Virus record (IMG/VR): IMGVR_UViG_3300021076_000643
Coordinates: 1-40,800 of that record
DNA: 40,800 bases
Source of the DNA: a virus
Reading direction: 5' to 3' (one strand)
Of this stretch, positions 20,943-28,594 are shown piece by piece (positions within the stretch are counted from its first letter, which is position 1; every line of letters starts with the position of its first letter). A program made the position numbers and the translations under genes. The notes below the pieces were generated by a model. That model saw nothing but the letters and a program-made list of their open reading frames with translations, was not told the origin of the DNA and ran no database searches.

Positions 20943-22286
20943 ATGGCAGACGCTCTCACCAAAACAGTGGATGGCAAACCGCTCCCAGCGGAAAAGTTTG
21001 CCTACGTCGGCGATGCAAAGGATATTTCCACCTGGCATCTGCCCATTGATGACGATCACATCGAATCCGCTCTGAAGATGTTCGGCCACGAAAAGAATGT
21101 GCCTGAAGCTAAAAAGGCCGCTGTGGCGCGCAAGATCGAGGCGGAAGCCAAAAAGCACAATCTCGATACGGAAAACTTCCACAAGACTTATCTCTCCAGC
21201 GTCGAGCACGGCGAAGCCCCGCGCCCCTGGATGGAGATCTTTCGCGCCGGCGATTATTCCAAGGCTGGCAAGGGCGTCATCACCGCCGCTGACCTGAGCC
21301 GCGTGGTGCGCAACTACGATCCCACTTACCACGAAGCCCCGGAGACACTCGGACACCGCGCCGACGATCAGCCCGCTTACGGCTGGATCGACGCCCTGGC
21401 TGTTGACGGCGACAAGCTGCTAGCCAGAGAGCGGCAGGTCGATCCGAAGTTCGAGGAAGCGCGCAGAGCGGGGAAATTCAAAAAGCGTTCGGCCGCTTTC
21501 TATTGCGACGAAAACGGCCAGGTTACAGGCTTGCGGCATCTTGCGTGGCTGGGCGCCGGCATTCCCGAGGTGAAGGGCTTGCAGGATGTCGCATTCAACG
21601 ATCACGCCCAGAAGTTCATTGAGGTGGACTTCGGCGAGGAGGAAGCAGTGGCAGAGAAATCCGTTCCCGATCAGATCAAGGAAGGTATCAAAACCTTCTT
21701 CGCGGAGATGTTCAGCTCCTCCGCGCAACCCAAAACTTTCAGCGAGGACGACGCCAAACGCATCGCCACGGAAGCAGCCACCGCAGCAGCCGCGCCTCTC
21801 CAGGAGAAGATTACCTCTCTAGAAGGCGAGCTAAAGGCGCAAACCACCAAGTTTGCCGAGCGCGAAACGGCCATCGCCGGCGGGGAAGTGAAGCAGCGCG
21901 CCGTGGATGCCGTCAATCGCCTGAAGGGCGCGGGCAAGTGGATTCCGGCCTTCGAGAAGATGGGCCTCGGCCCGCTCTTCGAAGAACTGGCCAAGTCTAC
22001 CGCAACCGTCGAATTCGGCGAGGGCGACGCGAAGAAGAAGCTCACCACGCTGGAAACCCTGGTGCTCTTCCTCGAAGGGCTGCCGAAGATTGTGCCCGGC
22101 GGCCGCGTTGTGGAAGGCGCAGCTCACACAGGCAAAGGGAAGGCATCCAGCGGCGATCCTCTCACCGACGCGGCCAGGGCGCGCCAGAAGGATAAGAACA
22201 TCTCTTTTGGCGAGGCGCTGGCGCAAATCGCCGAAGAGCAGCCCGAGCTGACAGTGGCAGGTAACGCTACTGGCGGCGCAGTCTAG
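20943..22286 (+). CDS. Head maturation protease/scaffold with N-terminal DUF6582-like domain
   Basis: This 447-aa protein has an N-terminal domain (about 1-90; FAYVGDAKDISTWHLPIDDD and AVARKIEAEAKKHNLD) resembling DUF6582, a phage-associated domain of unknown role. Residues 90-235 match the Mu I-type protease (EIFRAGDYSKAGKGVITAAD, LGHRADDQPAYGWIDAL, FKKRSAAFY, HLAWLGAGIPEVKGL). The remainder is helical and charged (coiled coil 280-320) like an assembly scaffold, ending with DAARARQKDKNISFGEALA. In Mu the protease I and scaffold Z share one gene. The fusion with the DUF6582-like domain differs from Mu. Confidence 0.8.
   Translation: MADALTKTVDGKPLPAEKFAYVGDAKDISTWHLPIDDDHIESALKMFGHEKNVPEAKKAAVARKIEAEAKKHNLDTENFHKTYLSSVEHGEAPRPWMEIFRAGDYSKAGKGVITAADLSRVVRNYDPTYHEAPETLGHRADDQPAYGWIDALAVDGDKLLARERQVDPKFEEARRAGKFKKRSAAFYCDENGQVTGLRHLAWLGAGIPEVKGLQDVAFNDHAQKFIEVDFGEEEAVAEKSVPDQIKEGIKTFFAEMFSSSAQPKTFSEDDAKRIATEAATAAAAPLQEKITSLEGELKAQTTKFAERETAIAGGEVKQRAVDAVNRLKGAGKWIPAFEKMGLGPLFEELAKSTATVEFGEGDAKKKLTTLETLVLFLEGLPKIVPGGRVVEGAAHTGKGKASSGDPLTDAARARQKDKNISFGEALAQIAEEQPELTVAGNATGGAV
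21648..22286 (+). CDS. Possible nested scaffold (Mu Z-like) from internal start
   Basis: An in-frame GTG at 21648 is preceded by GAGGAGGAAGCA, a strong ribosome-binding site in the middle of the protease gene, just after the protease domain. The 212-aa product would contain only the helical scaffold part. Mu makes its scaffold Z in exactly this way, from within gene I. The site is visible; use of it is inferred. Confidence 0.5.
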   Translation: MAEKSVPDQIKEGIKTFFAEMFSSSAQPKTFSEDDAKRIATEAATAAAAPLQEKITSLEGELKAQTTKFAERETAIAGGEVKQRAVDAVNRLKGAGKWIPAFEKMGLGPLFEELAKSTATVEFGEGDAKKKLTTLETLVLFLEGLPKIVPGGRVVEGAAHTGKGKASSGDPLTDAARARQKDKNISFGEALAQIAEEQPELTVAGNATGGAV

Positions 22287-22302
22287 GAAATCAAAAGGTC
22301 CG

Positions 22303-22415
22303 GTCCTGGTGGGCACATCGACGCAGTAACGCCCATGGACAATGCGGCACCTCGGGAATAGTGCCAGGCGGAAGCCCGAGGGCAACACCAAGTTTCATAG
22401 CCCCAAGGAGGGCAC
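22303..22415 (+). ncRNA. Structured leader with possible pseudoknot before decoration gene
   Basis: In the 129-base gap, 22303-22314 pairs with 22331-22340 (ten pairs including one G-U, with a two-base bulge, closing a 16-base loop). Downstream, GGCAC (22346-22350) pairs with GTGCC (22361-22365), while CTCGGG (22351-22356), in that loop, pairs with CCCGAG (22375-22380). This is an H-type pseudoknot, or two exclusive hairpins. It ends 20 bases before the ribosome site AAGGAGGG of the decoration gene. It looks like a cis-regulatory RNA; no known class is recognised. Confidence 0.4.
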
Positions 22416-23150
22416 ATGGCAAACATCAATGTCGAAAACAAATATCCGAAGGGGCCGCAGGAAAAAGAGAGCCTGCTCGCGCTCGCGGTAATCGGCTACA
22501 CGCGCGGGCTGTTCGTGATTCCCGGCAATCTGAACGGCTCGGACGCGAATCACTGCTCACTGCCGACAGCGGCTGGACAGCGCTGCATCGGCGTGATCGA
22601 GGAAGATCAAACGGTTGGTCAGGGCGCCACCGCGCCCACCGTGCCGCTTTCGATCATCGAGCGCGGTGAGACCGTGGTGCAGATCGGCGCCGCTGTGACT
22701 CCTGGCCAGGCGCTTACCAACAATGCCGCCGGGCAGGCGATTCCCGCTGGACCGGGGCAACCGGTGCTGGCGATCGCGCTCGATGGCAATCCGAACGTGG
22801 GCGATTTCATCACCGCCACCGTCACTCCTCCTGCCTCTTATAACCAGGGAGATGCTGTTACGCATTACATCGTGGCCGGCGCGATTCCCGTGCAAACGGG
22901 TTGCTATGGCCTCGGAAGCGCGGCCGCGCTGGCAATGACCCTGCCTGCGCCAACGGCGCTGCAGGACGGCGCGAACCTCTTCATCACGGCGGAGACGGCG
23001 CACGCTCACACCATCACCACTCCCGCGAACGGGATCAACGGGAACAAGCATATCTGCACCTTTGCCGCCCAGGGCGATGCCTTGGAGGTCGAGGCGGTTG
23101 GTGGCGTATGGAACGTTCGCGGCCTGATCGGCGGGGCGGCGCTCACTTAA
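22416..23150 (+). CDS. Capsid decoration-like protein
   Basis: This 244-aa protein lies between the protease/scaffold and major capsid genes. It is beta-rich: residues 20-120 resemble DUF2190-type capsid decoration proteins (CIGVIEEDQTVGQGATAPTV, VQIGAAVTPGQALTNNAAGQ). The C-terminal 75 residues (LPAPTALQDGANLFITAETA, AHTITTPANGING) form a second beta domain found on phage structural proteins. It probably binds the outside of the head or serves as a capsid-stabilising protein. AAGGAGGG precedes the ATG. Confidence 0.65.
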   Translation: MANINVENKYPKGPQEKESLLALAVIGYTRGLFVIPGNLNGSDANHCSLPTAAGQRCIGVIEEDQTVGQGATAPTVPLSIIERGETVVQIGAAVTPGQALTNNAAGQAIPAGPGQPVLAIALDGNPNVGDFITATVTPPASYNQGDAVTHYIVAGAIPVQTGCYGLGSAAALAMTLPAPTALQDGANLFITAETAHAHTITTPANGINGNKHICTFAAQGDALEVEAVGGVWNVRGLIGGAALT

Positions 23151-23163
23151 GGCAGATCTGATT

Positions 23164-23196
23164 GCCTGGCGCGCGGCTGGACGGCCCGCGCCAGGC
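23164..23196 (+). terminator. Strong hairpin between decoration and capsid genes
   Basis: GCCTGGCGCG (23164-23173) pairs perfectly with CGCGCCAGGC (23187-23196) around a 13-base loop that can itself pair GGC/GCC. No T-run follows, so read-through or RNA processing is more likely than full termination. It may set the capsid mRNA 5' end or stability. Confidence 0.5.
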
Positions 23197-23198
23197 GT

Positions 23199-23245
23199 AA
23201 CGGTTTAGAGATTTCAGGCAGGGCCGTTCAAGCAACGGCAGGAGG
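23199..23245 (+). promoter_or_regulatory. Hairpin next to capsid ribosome-binding site
   Basis: GCCGTT (23223-23228) pairs with AACGGC (23234-23239) immediately before the Shine-Dalgarno AGGAGG (23240-23245) of the major capsid gene. A second AACGG copy (23199-23203) could pair with the same CCGTT, giving two alternative folds. A stem directly 5' of the Shine-Dalgarno often raises ribosome access. Confidence 0.35.
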
Positions 23246-23252
23246 CAGTTTT

Positions 23253-24308
23253 ATGGGCGGTTTCGCAGGACTGATGCCGGTGGGCGCATTGAATGTTGCC
23301 CTTTCGAACTTCGCCAAGGAGTTCACCAACAACGCTCTGGTGGGAGATTATTTCGCGCCCAAGGTTCCTGTGGCGCGCCAGAGCTTTCAGTACGTGGTGT
23401 GGAACCGCGACGACTGGCGCGTGCCTGGCTCAACGCTCCGCGCTCCGGGCGACCGGCCCACCAGCACGCGGCGCGGCTACTCGGTTGCGCCGTACATGGC
23501 GCAGTCTCATGCGCTGGAGAGCTTCGTGCCTTTCGAGTCGGAGAGCTACGGTCTCGGCCTGGGATTCAGCACCAGGCAGGCTCTCACCAAGCAGCTCATC
23601 GCGCAGATCCATCTTGACCGCGAGGTCCGGATCGCCAGCCTGCTCACGAGCACGGCCAACTACCCCAACGGCGTGAGCCTGGTGGCGGCAAACCAGTTTG
23701 ACAACTACCCAGCGGTGGCGGAAACGGGCAGCGGTTCGCATCCGGTGGTCCTCATCGAGCAATACAAGTCCGTATTGCGCCAGGCTGGCATCCAGGACGC
23801 GGATATGGTGCTCCTGATCTCTGATCCGGTCGCCCTGGTGCTGCGCAATCACCCCGACACCATCGACCGCTTCAAGTTCACCAACGCCGGCGGCATCATC
23901 ACCAACGAGATGCTCAGCCAGCTTTTCGGTGTCAAGGTGATCGTGGGCAGCGCCATCAGCCTCAATCAGCAGAATGTGCCGTCGTGGGTTTGGGGTAACA
24001 ACTGCTTCCTCGGCTATGCGCAGCAGGCTCCGACGCAAGAGGATATTTCCTGCGCCAAGACCTTCACCTGGACGGGCGGCAACGATGGCAACGGCGGCAC
24101 GATTTCCGGGCCTCCCTCCACAGTGGACGGCTATGGCGTTCTCGAATGGCTTGAGCCGCATCTGAGCGAGAAGAAGTACTGGCAGTCGGTTGACTGGTAC
24201 TACGACTTGCGCGCCACGGCTCCCGAGGCGGGCATTCCGATTCTCAATTGCCTCGGCACCTATCCGCCGGTGAGCATGGGCGCCATCGCAGGCGACATCG
24301 AAGGCTAA
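23253..24308 (+). CDS. Major capsid protein
   Basis: This 351-aa protein fits the position and size of the HK97-fold major head subunit. It follows the scaffold and decoration genes, has the strongest ribosome site of the region (AGGAGGCAGTTTT) and is flanked by hairpins. Visible features are an N-terminal arm (ALNVALSNFAKEFTNNALVG), VPVARQSFQYVVWNRDDW, a helix-rich A-domain part (SVLRQAGIQDADMVLLISDP) and the C-terminal SEKKYWQSVDWYYDLRATAP strand common in such capsid proteins. It is not closely like Mu T by eye, so the call rests on context and length. Confidence 0.8.
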   Translation: MGGFAGLMPVGALNVALSNFAKEFTNNALVGDYFAPKVPVARQSFQYVVWNRDDWRVPGSTLRAPGDRPTSTRRGYSVAPYMAQSHALESFVPFESESYGLGLGFSTRQALTKQLIAQIHLDREVRIASLLTSTANYPNGVSLVAANQFDNYPAVAETGSGSHPVVLIEQYKSVLRQAGIQDADMVLLISDPVALVLRNHPDTIDRFKFTNAGGIITNEMLSQLFGVKVIVGSAISLNQQNVPSWVWGNNCFLGYAQQAPTQEDISCAKTFTWTGGNDGNGGTISGPPSTVDGYGVLEWLEPHLSEKKYWQSVDWYYDLRATAPEAGIPILNCLGTYPPVSMGAIAGDIEG

Positions 24309-24337
24309 ACCAGACGGCGAAGGGCCGTATACCGCAC

Positions 24338-24366
24338 GAGGCGCGCATCCAGGTGATGCGCGCCTC
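24338..24366 (+). terminator. 11-bp perfect hairpin after the capsid gene
   Basis: GAGGCGCGCAT (24338-24348) and ATGCGCGCCTC (24356-24366) form a perfect 11-base stem with loop CCAGGTG, 29 bases after the capsid stop. No T-run follows. It probably stabilises the 3' end of capsid mRNA or partly terminates, lowering expression of downstream genes. Confidence 0.55.
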
Positions 24367-24400
24367 ATGCAAAACGCAACGGGTCAAAAGAGAGGAACAA

Positions 24401-24637
24401 ATGACTGACCAGAAGAATCCACAGAAGCCTGCGGCTCCGCGCGCGAAGAAGAGTTACCGCGTACTCAGTAACGTGCTTGGCGAGCCAGAAGACGGCACAG
24501 CGACACGCCTGAATCCCTTCAAGCTCTTCCGCAAAGGCTCCGCTATCGAACTGAGCGATAAGGATGCCAAGGCGCTCCTCGCATCCAAGGCAATCGAAGC
24601 GATCGAAACCGTCGAGCCTGTCAAGGTAGCCAAGTAG
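24401..24637 (+). CDS. Small Mu gp35-position protein
   Basis: This 78-aa protein starts at ATG 24401 with GAGAGGAACAA upstream. A basic N-terminus (QKNPQKPAAPRAKKSY) is followed by strands and a helix (IELSDKDAKALLASKAIEAI). The pattern of a small basic protein with a LSDxxAxxLLxxxAIE helix between the capsid and gp36-like genes is that of Mu gp35-type proteins. The function is unknown; it is perhaps a head-completion or connector-associated protein. Confidence 0.6.
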   Translation: MTDQKNPQKPAAPRAKKSYRVLSNVLGEPEDGTATRLNPFKLFRKGSAIELSDKDAKALLASKAIEAIETVEPVKVAK

Positions 24638-24649
24638 CTTCGGAGAACA

Positions 24650-25093
24650 ATGGCCTACGCAGCCCAATCCGACCTGGTCCCCCTTCGCATGACAACGAAG
24701 GATCTGACCGAACTGACCGACGACGACAATACCGGGCAGATCAACACCGCTATTGTCACGGCGGCGCTCGAAGAGGCGTCGGGCCGCGTAGAGAGCTATT
24801 GCCGGATGCGCTATATCACGCCGCTACAGCAGTCGGACGACGTGAAAGCGCTCACGCTGGACATCGCGGTTTATCTGCTCTTCAGCCGGCGGCGCGAAAC
24901 CACCATCGGCGAAACGGTGCAGCAGCGCTTCGACCAGGCGATTGCTTTTCTGAAGGACATCGCGGCAGCCAAGGCGTCGCTCGATCAACCCTCCACGGCT
25001 CTCCAGCCGCAGGTTTCGCTGGGCGGCCCGGAGATCTCCCGCAAGGACCGCCATCTGCAATTCAGCGATCACCATTTGGAAGGATTCGTATGA
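24650..25093 (+). CDS. Mu gp36-like head-tail connector (DUF1320)
   Basis: This 147-aa protein starts MAYAAQSDLVPLRMTTKDLT, with TAIVTAALEEASGRVESYCR and ALTLDIAVYLLFSRR, the standard order of the DUF1320/gp436 family. Family members are helical head-tail connectors that dock below the portal. The end (SRKDRHLQFSDHHLEGF) is the usual polar tail. The stop overlaps the next ATG as ATGA. Confidence 0.8.
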   Translation: MAYAAQSDLVPLRMTTKDLTELTDDDNTGQINTAIVTAALEEASGRVESYCRMRYITPLQQSDDVKALTLDIAVYLLFSRRRETTIGETVQQRFDQAIAFLKDIAAAKASLDQPSTALQPQVSLGGPEISRKDRHLQFSDHHLEGFV

Positions 25094-25737
25094 GCGCGGA
25101 AGTCATCCAGGTCGATGATGCCAACGTGAAAGTCGCGTTGGGAAAGTTCCGCCTCTCGCTGGCGCAGAAGGACGATCTGATGTTCCAGATCGGCGCGGCC
25201 ATGCTGGTTTCGGTCCGGCGCACCTTCCGCGAACAGGGATCTCCGGCCAGATCCTGGATGCCGCTCGCGCCTTCGACCATCAAAAGTGACCCCAAGAAGT
25301 ACGGCACTGGTCACCAGCTCCTCATCGACTCGGGGCATCTGCTCGCCTCGATCGGCTTCAAGCCCGGCCCGAACAGCGTAACCATCGGCACCAACCTGGT
25401 CTATGCAGCCGTGCATCAGTTCGGCTCGCGTGATCGCGCAGGCATAGGAGCCGGCCCGCGCACCAAGGCTATGCAGGACGCCACGGTCAAGGTGAAAGAG
25501 CACAGCTACGCGCGGCTCTCAGCGGCGCTCGGCAAAGGCAAACTCGGCAATCGCTCGCTGAATATCCGTGGCCCGCGCAACCAGGTGAAGATCAACGTCG
25601 CCGGCCACACGCGCCACCAGAACATTCCGGCGCGGCCTTACCTGGTCTTCAGGCCCGAAGATCCTCAGCGCATCCAGGGCCTGGTCAATGGCTACATCCG
25701 CCGCGCGCGGTCCGCGGCCGGACTGGGAGGCGAGTGA
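25090..25737 (+). CDS. Mu G-like virion morphogenesis / tail completion protein
   Basis: This 215-aa protein begins at ATG 25090 (ATGA overlap). It has RRTFREQGSPARSWMPLAPS, HQLLIDSGHLLASIGFKP, YAAVHQFGS and the closing IPARPYLVFRPEDPQRI, the hallmark order of the phage virion morphogenesis family (Mu gpG), which acts at the head-tail joint or tail completion. In Mu G sits beside F; here it lies after the gp36-like gene. Confidence 0.85.
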   Translation: MSAEVIQVDDANVKVALGKFRLSLAQKDDLMFQIGAAMLVSVRRTFREQGSPARSWMPLAPSTIKSDPKKYGTGHQLLIDSGHLLASIGFKPGPNSVTIGTNLVYAAVHQFGSRDRAGIGAGPRTKAMQDATVKVKEHSYARLSAALGKGKLGNRSLNIRGPRNQVKINVAGHTRHQNIPARPYLVFRPEDPQRIQGLVNGYIRRARSAAGLGGE

Positions 25738-26297
25738 TGGGCGCTCCCTCGCAATTTCGCATTGATTTCGTCGAGGCAGCGCTGATCGCGCTGCTCAACA
25801 GCACCATGCCTGCGGCCTACGGCTTGGCTCTTAATCCAAACGGCGTTACCGATGGCCAAGGCAATGTCACCTATCCGCCCGCGTCGGTTGATGTGAATTC
25901 GGTCAACAGCAAAGACTTCAACGCTCAGGGTCAGCTCGCGCTCAAACCGCCGTCGTTGCGCGTCCAGTTCAGCGACGCCGATTTCAGCAACCTGCGCGAT
26001 AACCAGCGGCTCACATATCAATCCGGGCTGCTCTTCGACGTGCTCTGCTTTGAATCCAACCTGCGCTCCAAGGCCGATGAACGGCTGCAAATTCTCGGCC
26101 TGGTCGCCGTTACGCTGAATCAACTTGCGGGCGCGCGGTTGGCGCTGGCCGATGGCACTTTCTCGATGCCGGTGGAGATCAAGCGCGTTTCTCTTGTGCT
26201 TCCCAACGATGGAGGTCCGGTCGATCAGCTCTTCGCCATCACCGTGCTGATCGGCGGCATTGCGCAATTCGATGGTCCTAATGGAGGTTCACTCTGA
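25737..26297 (+). CDS. Mu gp37-like protein (DUF1834-like)
   Basis: This 186-aa protein starts at ATG 25737, overlapping the previous stop as TGATG, with GGGAGGCGAGTG upstream. A helix (FRIDFVEAALIALLNSTMPA) is followed by a beta-rich body (LRVQFSDADFSNLRDNQRLT, YQSGLLFDVLCFESNLRSKA). This and its position after G-like match the gp37/DUF1834 tail terminator-type proteins. The family call is moderate. Confidence 0.6.
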   Translation: MGAPSQFRIDFVEAALIALLNSTMPAAYGLALNPNGVTDGQGNVTYPPASVDVNSVNSKDFNAQGQLALKPPSLRVQFSDADFSNLRDNQRLTYQSGLLFDVLCFESNLRSKADERLQILGLVAVTLNQLAGARLALADGTFSMPVEIKRVSLVLPNDGGPVDQLFAITVLIGGIAQFDGPNGGSL

Positions 26298-26635
26298 TGG
26301 CAACAGAAACTCCCGATTTTGTTCAGGTGCAATTGTCCGCCACAGGCGTCGCCTACGCCGGCGCGGGTGCAAAAGTGGTTGTCGCCAACGGGCATTACGC
26401 CTATGCGTTCACGCCCGGTCAATCGGTGAAGGTGCTCACCAGCGAGTGGCGGAGTTCTCTCTCGCTCAAGATGAGCGACGGGCAGCCTATTTTTGAAGTC
26501 GCATCCGGCGCTGCGAAGACATCTTCTGGGCGCACCATTTCTCCGGACGCAAGCCACACGGATGCACCCGAGCAGTCAACCAAAGCAACGCAAACTGCGG
26601 CCGCTGCAAGTGCCGCTGATCCCGAGGTGAAGTGA
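26297..26635 (+). CDS. Small hypothetical tail-region protein (gp38 position)
   Basis: This 112-aa protein is coupled on both sides by TGATG. Residues 8-70 form a strand-rich part (VQLSATGVAYAGAGAKVVVA, YAFTPGQSVKVLTSEW) typical of small DUF2635-like proteins before the tube or sheath gene. The C-terminal 45 residues are Ala/Ser/Thr-rich and probably disordered. The function is unknown. Confidence 0.5.
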   Translation: MATETPDFVQVQLSATGVAYAGAGAKVVVANGHYAYAFTPGQSVKVLTSEWRSSLSLKMSDGQPIFEVASGAAKTSSGRTISPDASHTDAPEQSTKATQTAAAASAADPEVK

Positions 26636-27654
26636 TGGCAGGTCCCTACAATTTCCTCACGCAGTGGAAAGAAGCTCGAAACCTTGTGCTCAGCGCGGCT
26701 TCCCAATCCGCATGGCAGGGCGCGTTGCTGCAGGCGTCCATGACTCAACGCCAACGCTTTGACGGTGGCGCGGTCCTCGAATTGACCCACACGCGGCGCA
26801 GCGACCTGGCTTCCGCCGGCAAGGGCACGGCCTTCGCCACCAACGGCCAGGTCACGAGCATAGACGCCAAGTTCACCGGTTTTAAGGCGGAACTCTCGCC
26901 CTGGCTCGCTGGCTGGCTTTTCGCCTTCCTGATGGGCACTGACACGGTGACCGGCAGCGCGTCGCCGTACACGCACGCTTTTACTTTCGACGAGACCACG
27001 CGCACCGCGGTGCCCACGACGATCTACCTCGAAGATACTGCGGCCGTTAAGTACCTCTGCCCGGACATGTGCATCGACGATGTCACAATCACCATCAGCG
27101 AAATCGGCGCCATCATGGCGGAGATGACAATGCAGGGTACGGGCTACCAGACCATGGGCGCTTTGGGTGCGGTACCCGCGCTGGCTGCGGAGAGCTATAT
27201 CCTGGGCTCCGACGCGGCGCTTACTCTTGGCCCTGTTGGCTCGCCGGCCTCGATGATCGGCCGTCACATGAGCACTACGCTCAAACTCGAAAACCAGCTC
27301 CAGGTGCATCGCGCGCCAGGCGGCGGCCTCTACGGCCTCTTCGTCAAGAAACAGAATCCCAAGTTCTCGATCGCGACAACCATCGCGGCCAAGGACACGG
27401 ACGACATCTACACGCTCTTCACCAACGACACGGCCTGCGCTTACTCTCTCGCGGTCAATTCCGGCGCGACAGCTCAGCTCACAGTCTCCCTCCCCCAGGT
27501 CCACCTGAAAACCACCAAGCTCGGCTTCGACGGCGAAATGACGGTCTGGCAGCTCGAAGGCGACGAATCTAGTTGCTACCAAGTGGCCGGCGCTCCTCCG
27601 ATCTCTGTTGGCGTTGTCAACGCGGTTCCGGCATATCTGATCGGCGCTGCTTAA
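26635..27654 (+). CDS. Major tail tube protein
   Basis: This 339-aa beta-rich protein lies where Mu has sheath and tube genes, but only one gene is present and it is not sheath-like. RRSDLASAGKGTAFATNGQV, LSPWLAGWLFAFLMGTDTVT, YTHAFTFDETTRTAVPTTIY, then MCIDDVTITISEIGAIMAEM follow the layout of non-contractile tail tube proteins with an early loop and a later Ig-like part. The start overlaps the prior stop as TGATG. A good terminator follows, consistent with a highly expressed structural gene. Confidence 0.75.
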   Translation: MAGPYNFLTQWKEARNLVLSAASQSAWQGALLQASMTQRQRFDGGAVLELTHTRRSDLASAGKGTAFATNGQVTSIDAKFTGFKAELSPWLAGWLFAFLMGTDTVTGSASPYTHAFTFDETTRTAVPTTIYLEDTAAVKYLCPDMCIDDVTITISEIGAIMAEMTMQGTGYQTMGALGAVPALAAESYILGSDAALTLGPVGSPASMIGRHMSTTLKLENQLQVHRAPGGGLYGLFVKKQNPKFSIATTIAAKDTDDIYTLFTNDTACAYSLAVNSGATAQLTVSLPQVHLKTTKLGFDGEMTVWQLEGDESSCYQVAGAPPISVGVVNAVPAYLIGAA

Positions 27655-27665
27655 CTTTTCCTCCG

Positions 27666-27698
27666 GGGCGCGCTCCAAGGCAGCGCGCCCTGCTTTTT
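27666..27698 (+). terminator. Rho-independent terminator after tail tube gene
   Basis: GGGCGCGCT-CCAAGGC-AGCGCGCCC (27666-27690) is a perfect nine-base GC-rich stem followed by TGCTTTTT, 12 bases after the tube stop. This is the best intrinsic terminator in the window. The rest of the 167-base gap holds a smaller inverted repeat (AGGGTT/AACCCT, 27769-27785) and the next ribosome site. No clear promoter was seen. Confidence 0.75.
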
Positions 27699-27821
27699 CC
27701 GCACTACCCGCGCCACCCCTTCGGCGCGGCTGGAAGCTCCGCATGACCTGCGCGGGACTTCGGCTTCAAGGGTTCCTTCAACCCTCTGGCATTACAAAAT
27801 CCCACACGAAAGAAGGAACCT

Positions 27822-28553
27822 ATGTCAGCTATTGAACTCAAACAGTCCCGCGTCATTGTCATCGAAGATCGCGGCAAGCAGTACTCGTTCACTCTCGCGC
27901 GCATCGCGAAAAAGCTGTGGTTGCGCTACTTCGAGGGGATTCTCTCGACCAGCGAAAATCAGGGCGGCAAGCGCGTGGACAGCTTCGATTCGAGCGCCGC
28001 GCGGCTTGACCTGGTGGAACAAAGCCTCGTCACCGCCAGCGGCTATCCGCTGCCAGACGGCAAAACCAGCATCGAGCAGCTCGATGGCTGGAAGGGAATG
28101 CTGCCTCTCTCGCATCGTCTGGGCGTGGCTAACGCCATCATCTCCGTTTCGGCCAGCGAGCCATCCGACGACGATCCGATCTCGCTCGGTACTGAATCGG
28201 TGTACCTGGACGCGGTATGGAGCGCCGACGAAAAAGGGGTGATGCGCAAGTTCAAGGGACTGCGCCACAACTTCAAATCGCCCACCTCCGAGCAGCAGCG
28301 CCGCGTCTCGCGCGACGGCAGCCGCTCGCGCGTGGTGGGCGGCAGCCGCAACGGCAAGACACAATGGCTGGGCGCGCAGGCGACTCTCGCCGAAATCTAC
28401 GATGAGCTGATCGTGAGCGTCGAGGGCTACACGGTGGATGGCGTTGAGCCGGACCGCGATGCCATCGTCGAGTTCATGGACACCTACCACAAGGTTGCGG
28501 CCGTTGACGTGCTCTTCGCGCCCGCTGCGCCCAAAGTCGAAGAGGAACAGTGA
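27822..28553 (+). CDS. Tail assembly protein upstream of tape measure
   Basis: This 243-aa protein starts at ATG 27822 with GAAGGAACCT upstream. The N-terminal 60 residues are mixed alpha/beta (VIVIEDRGKQYSFTLARIAK, KLWLRYFEGI), the middle is helical, and the C-terminus has TLAEIYDELIVSVEGYTVDG. Between tube and tape measure, siphophages carry tail assembly chaperones of about this size. No frameshift site in the proper phase was found at the junction to the next gene. The assignment is by position. Confidence 0.5.
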   Translation: MSAIELKQSRVIVIEDRGKQYSFTLARIAKKLWLRYFEGILSTSENQGGKRVDSFDSSAARLDLVEQSLVTASGYPLPDGKTSIEQLDGWKGMLPLSHRLGVANAIISVSASEPSDDDPISLGTESVYLDAVWSADEKGVMRKFKGLRHNFKSPTSEQQRRVSRDGSRSRVVGGSRNGKTQWLGAQATLAEIYDELIVSVEGYTVDGVEPDRDAIVEFMDTYHKVAAVDVLFAPAAPKVEEEQ

Positions 28554-28589
28554 CCACCCCAGCGAGCAAAGACCGCTCGCCGAGGACCC
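28553..28589 (+). repeat. Dispersed hairpin repeat, copy 1
   Basis: From the last base of the preceding stop codon, ACCACCCCAGCGAGCA and the following 20 bases match copy 2 at 33828-33864 at most positions. The core GCGAGC/GCTCGC stem (28562-28567 with 28575-28580) is flanked by CCCC and GAGG. Both copies start immediately after a tail-gene stop codon. Confidence 0.6.
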
Positions 28590-28594
28590 GGGAG

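Noticed and set aside
28500-28553. Possible -1 frameshift between the two pre-tape genes (CCCAAAG near the first gene's end)
   Set aside because: The heptamer is in the wrong phase (codons read CCC AAA G), so the usual two-tRNA slip is not possible. Separate starts explain the second gene.
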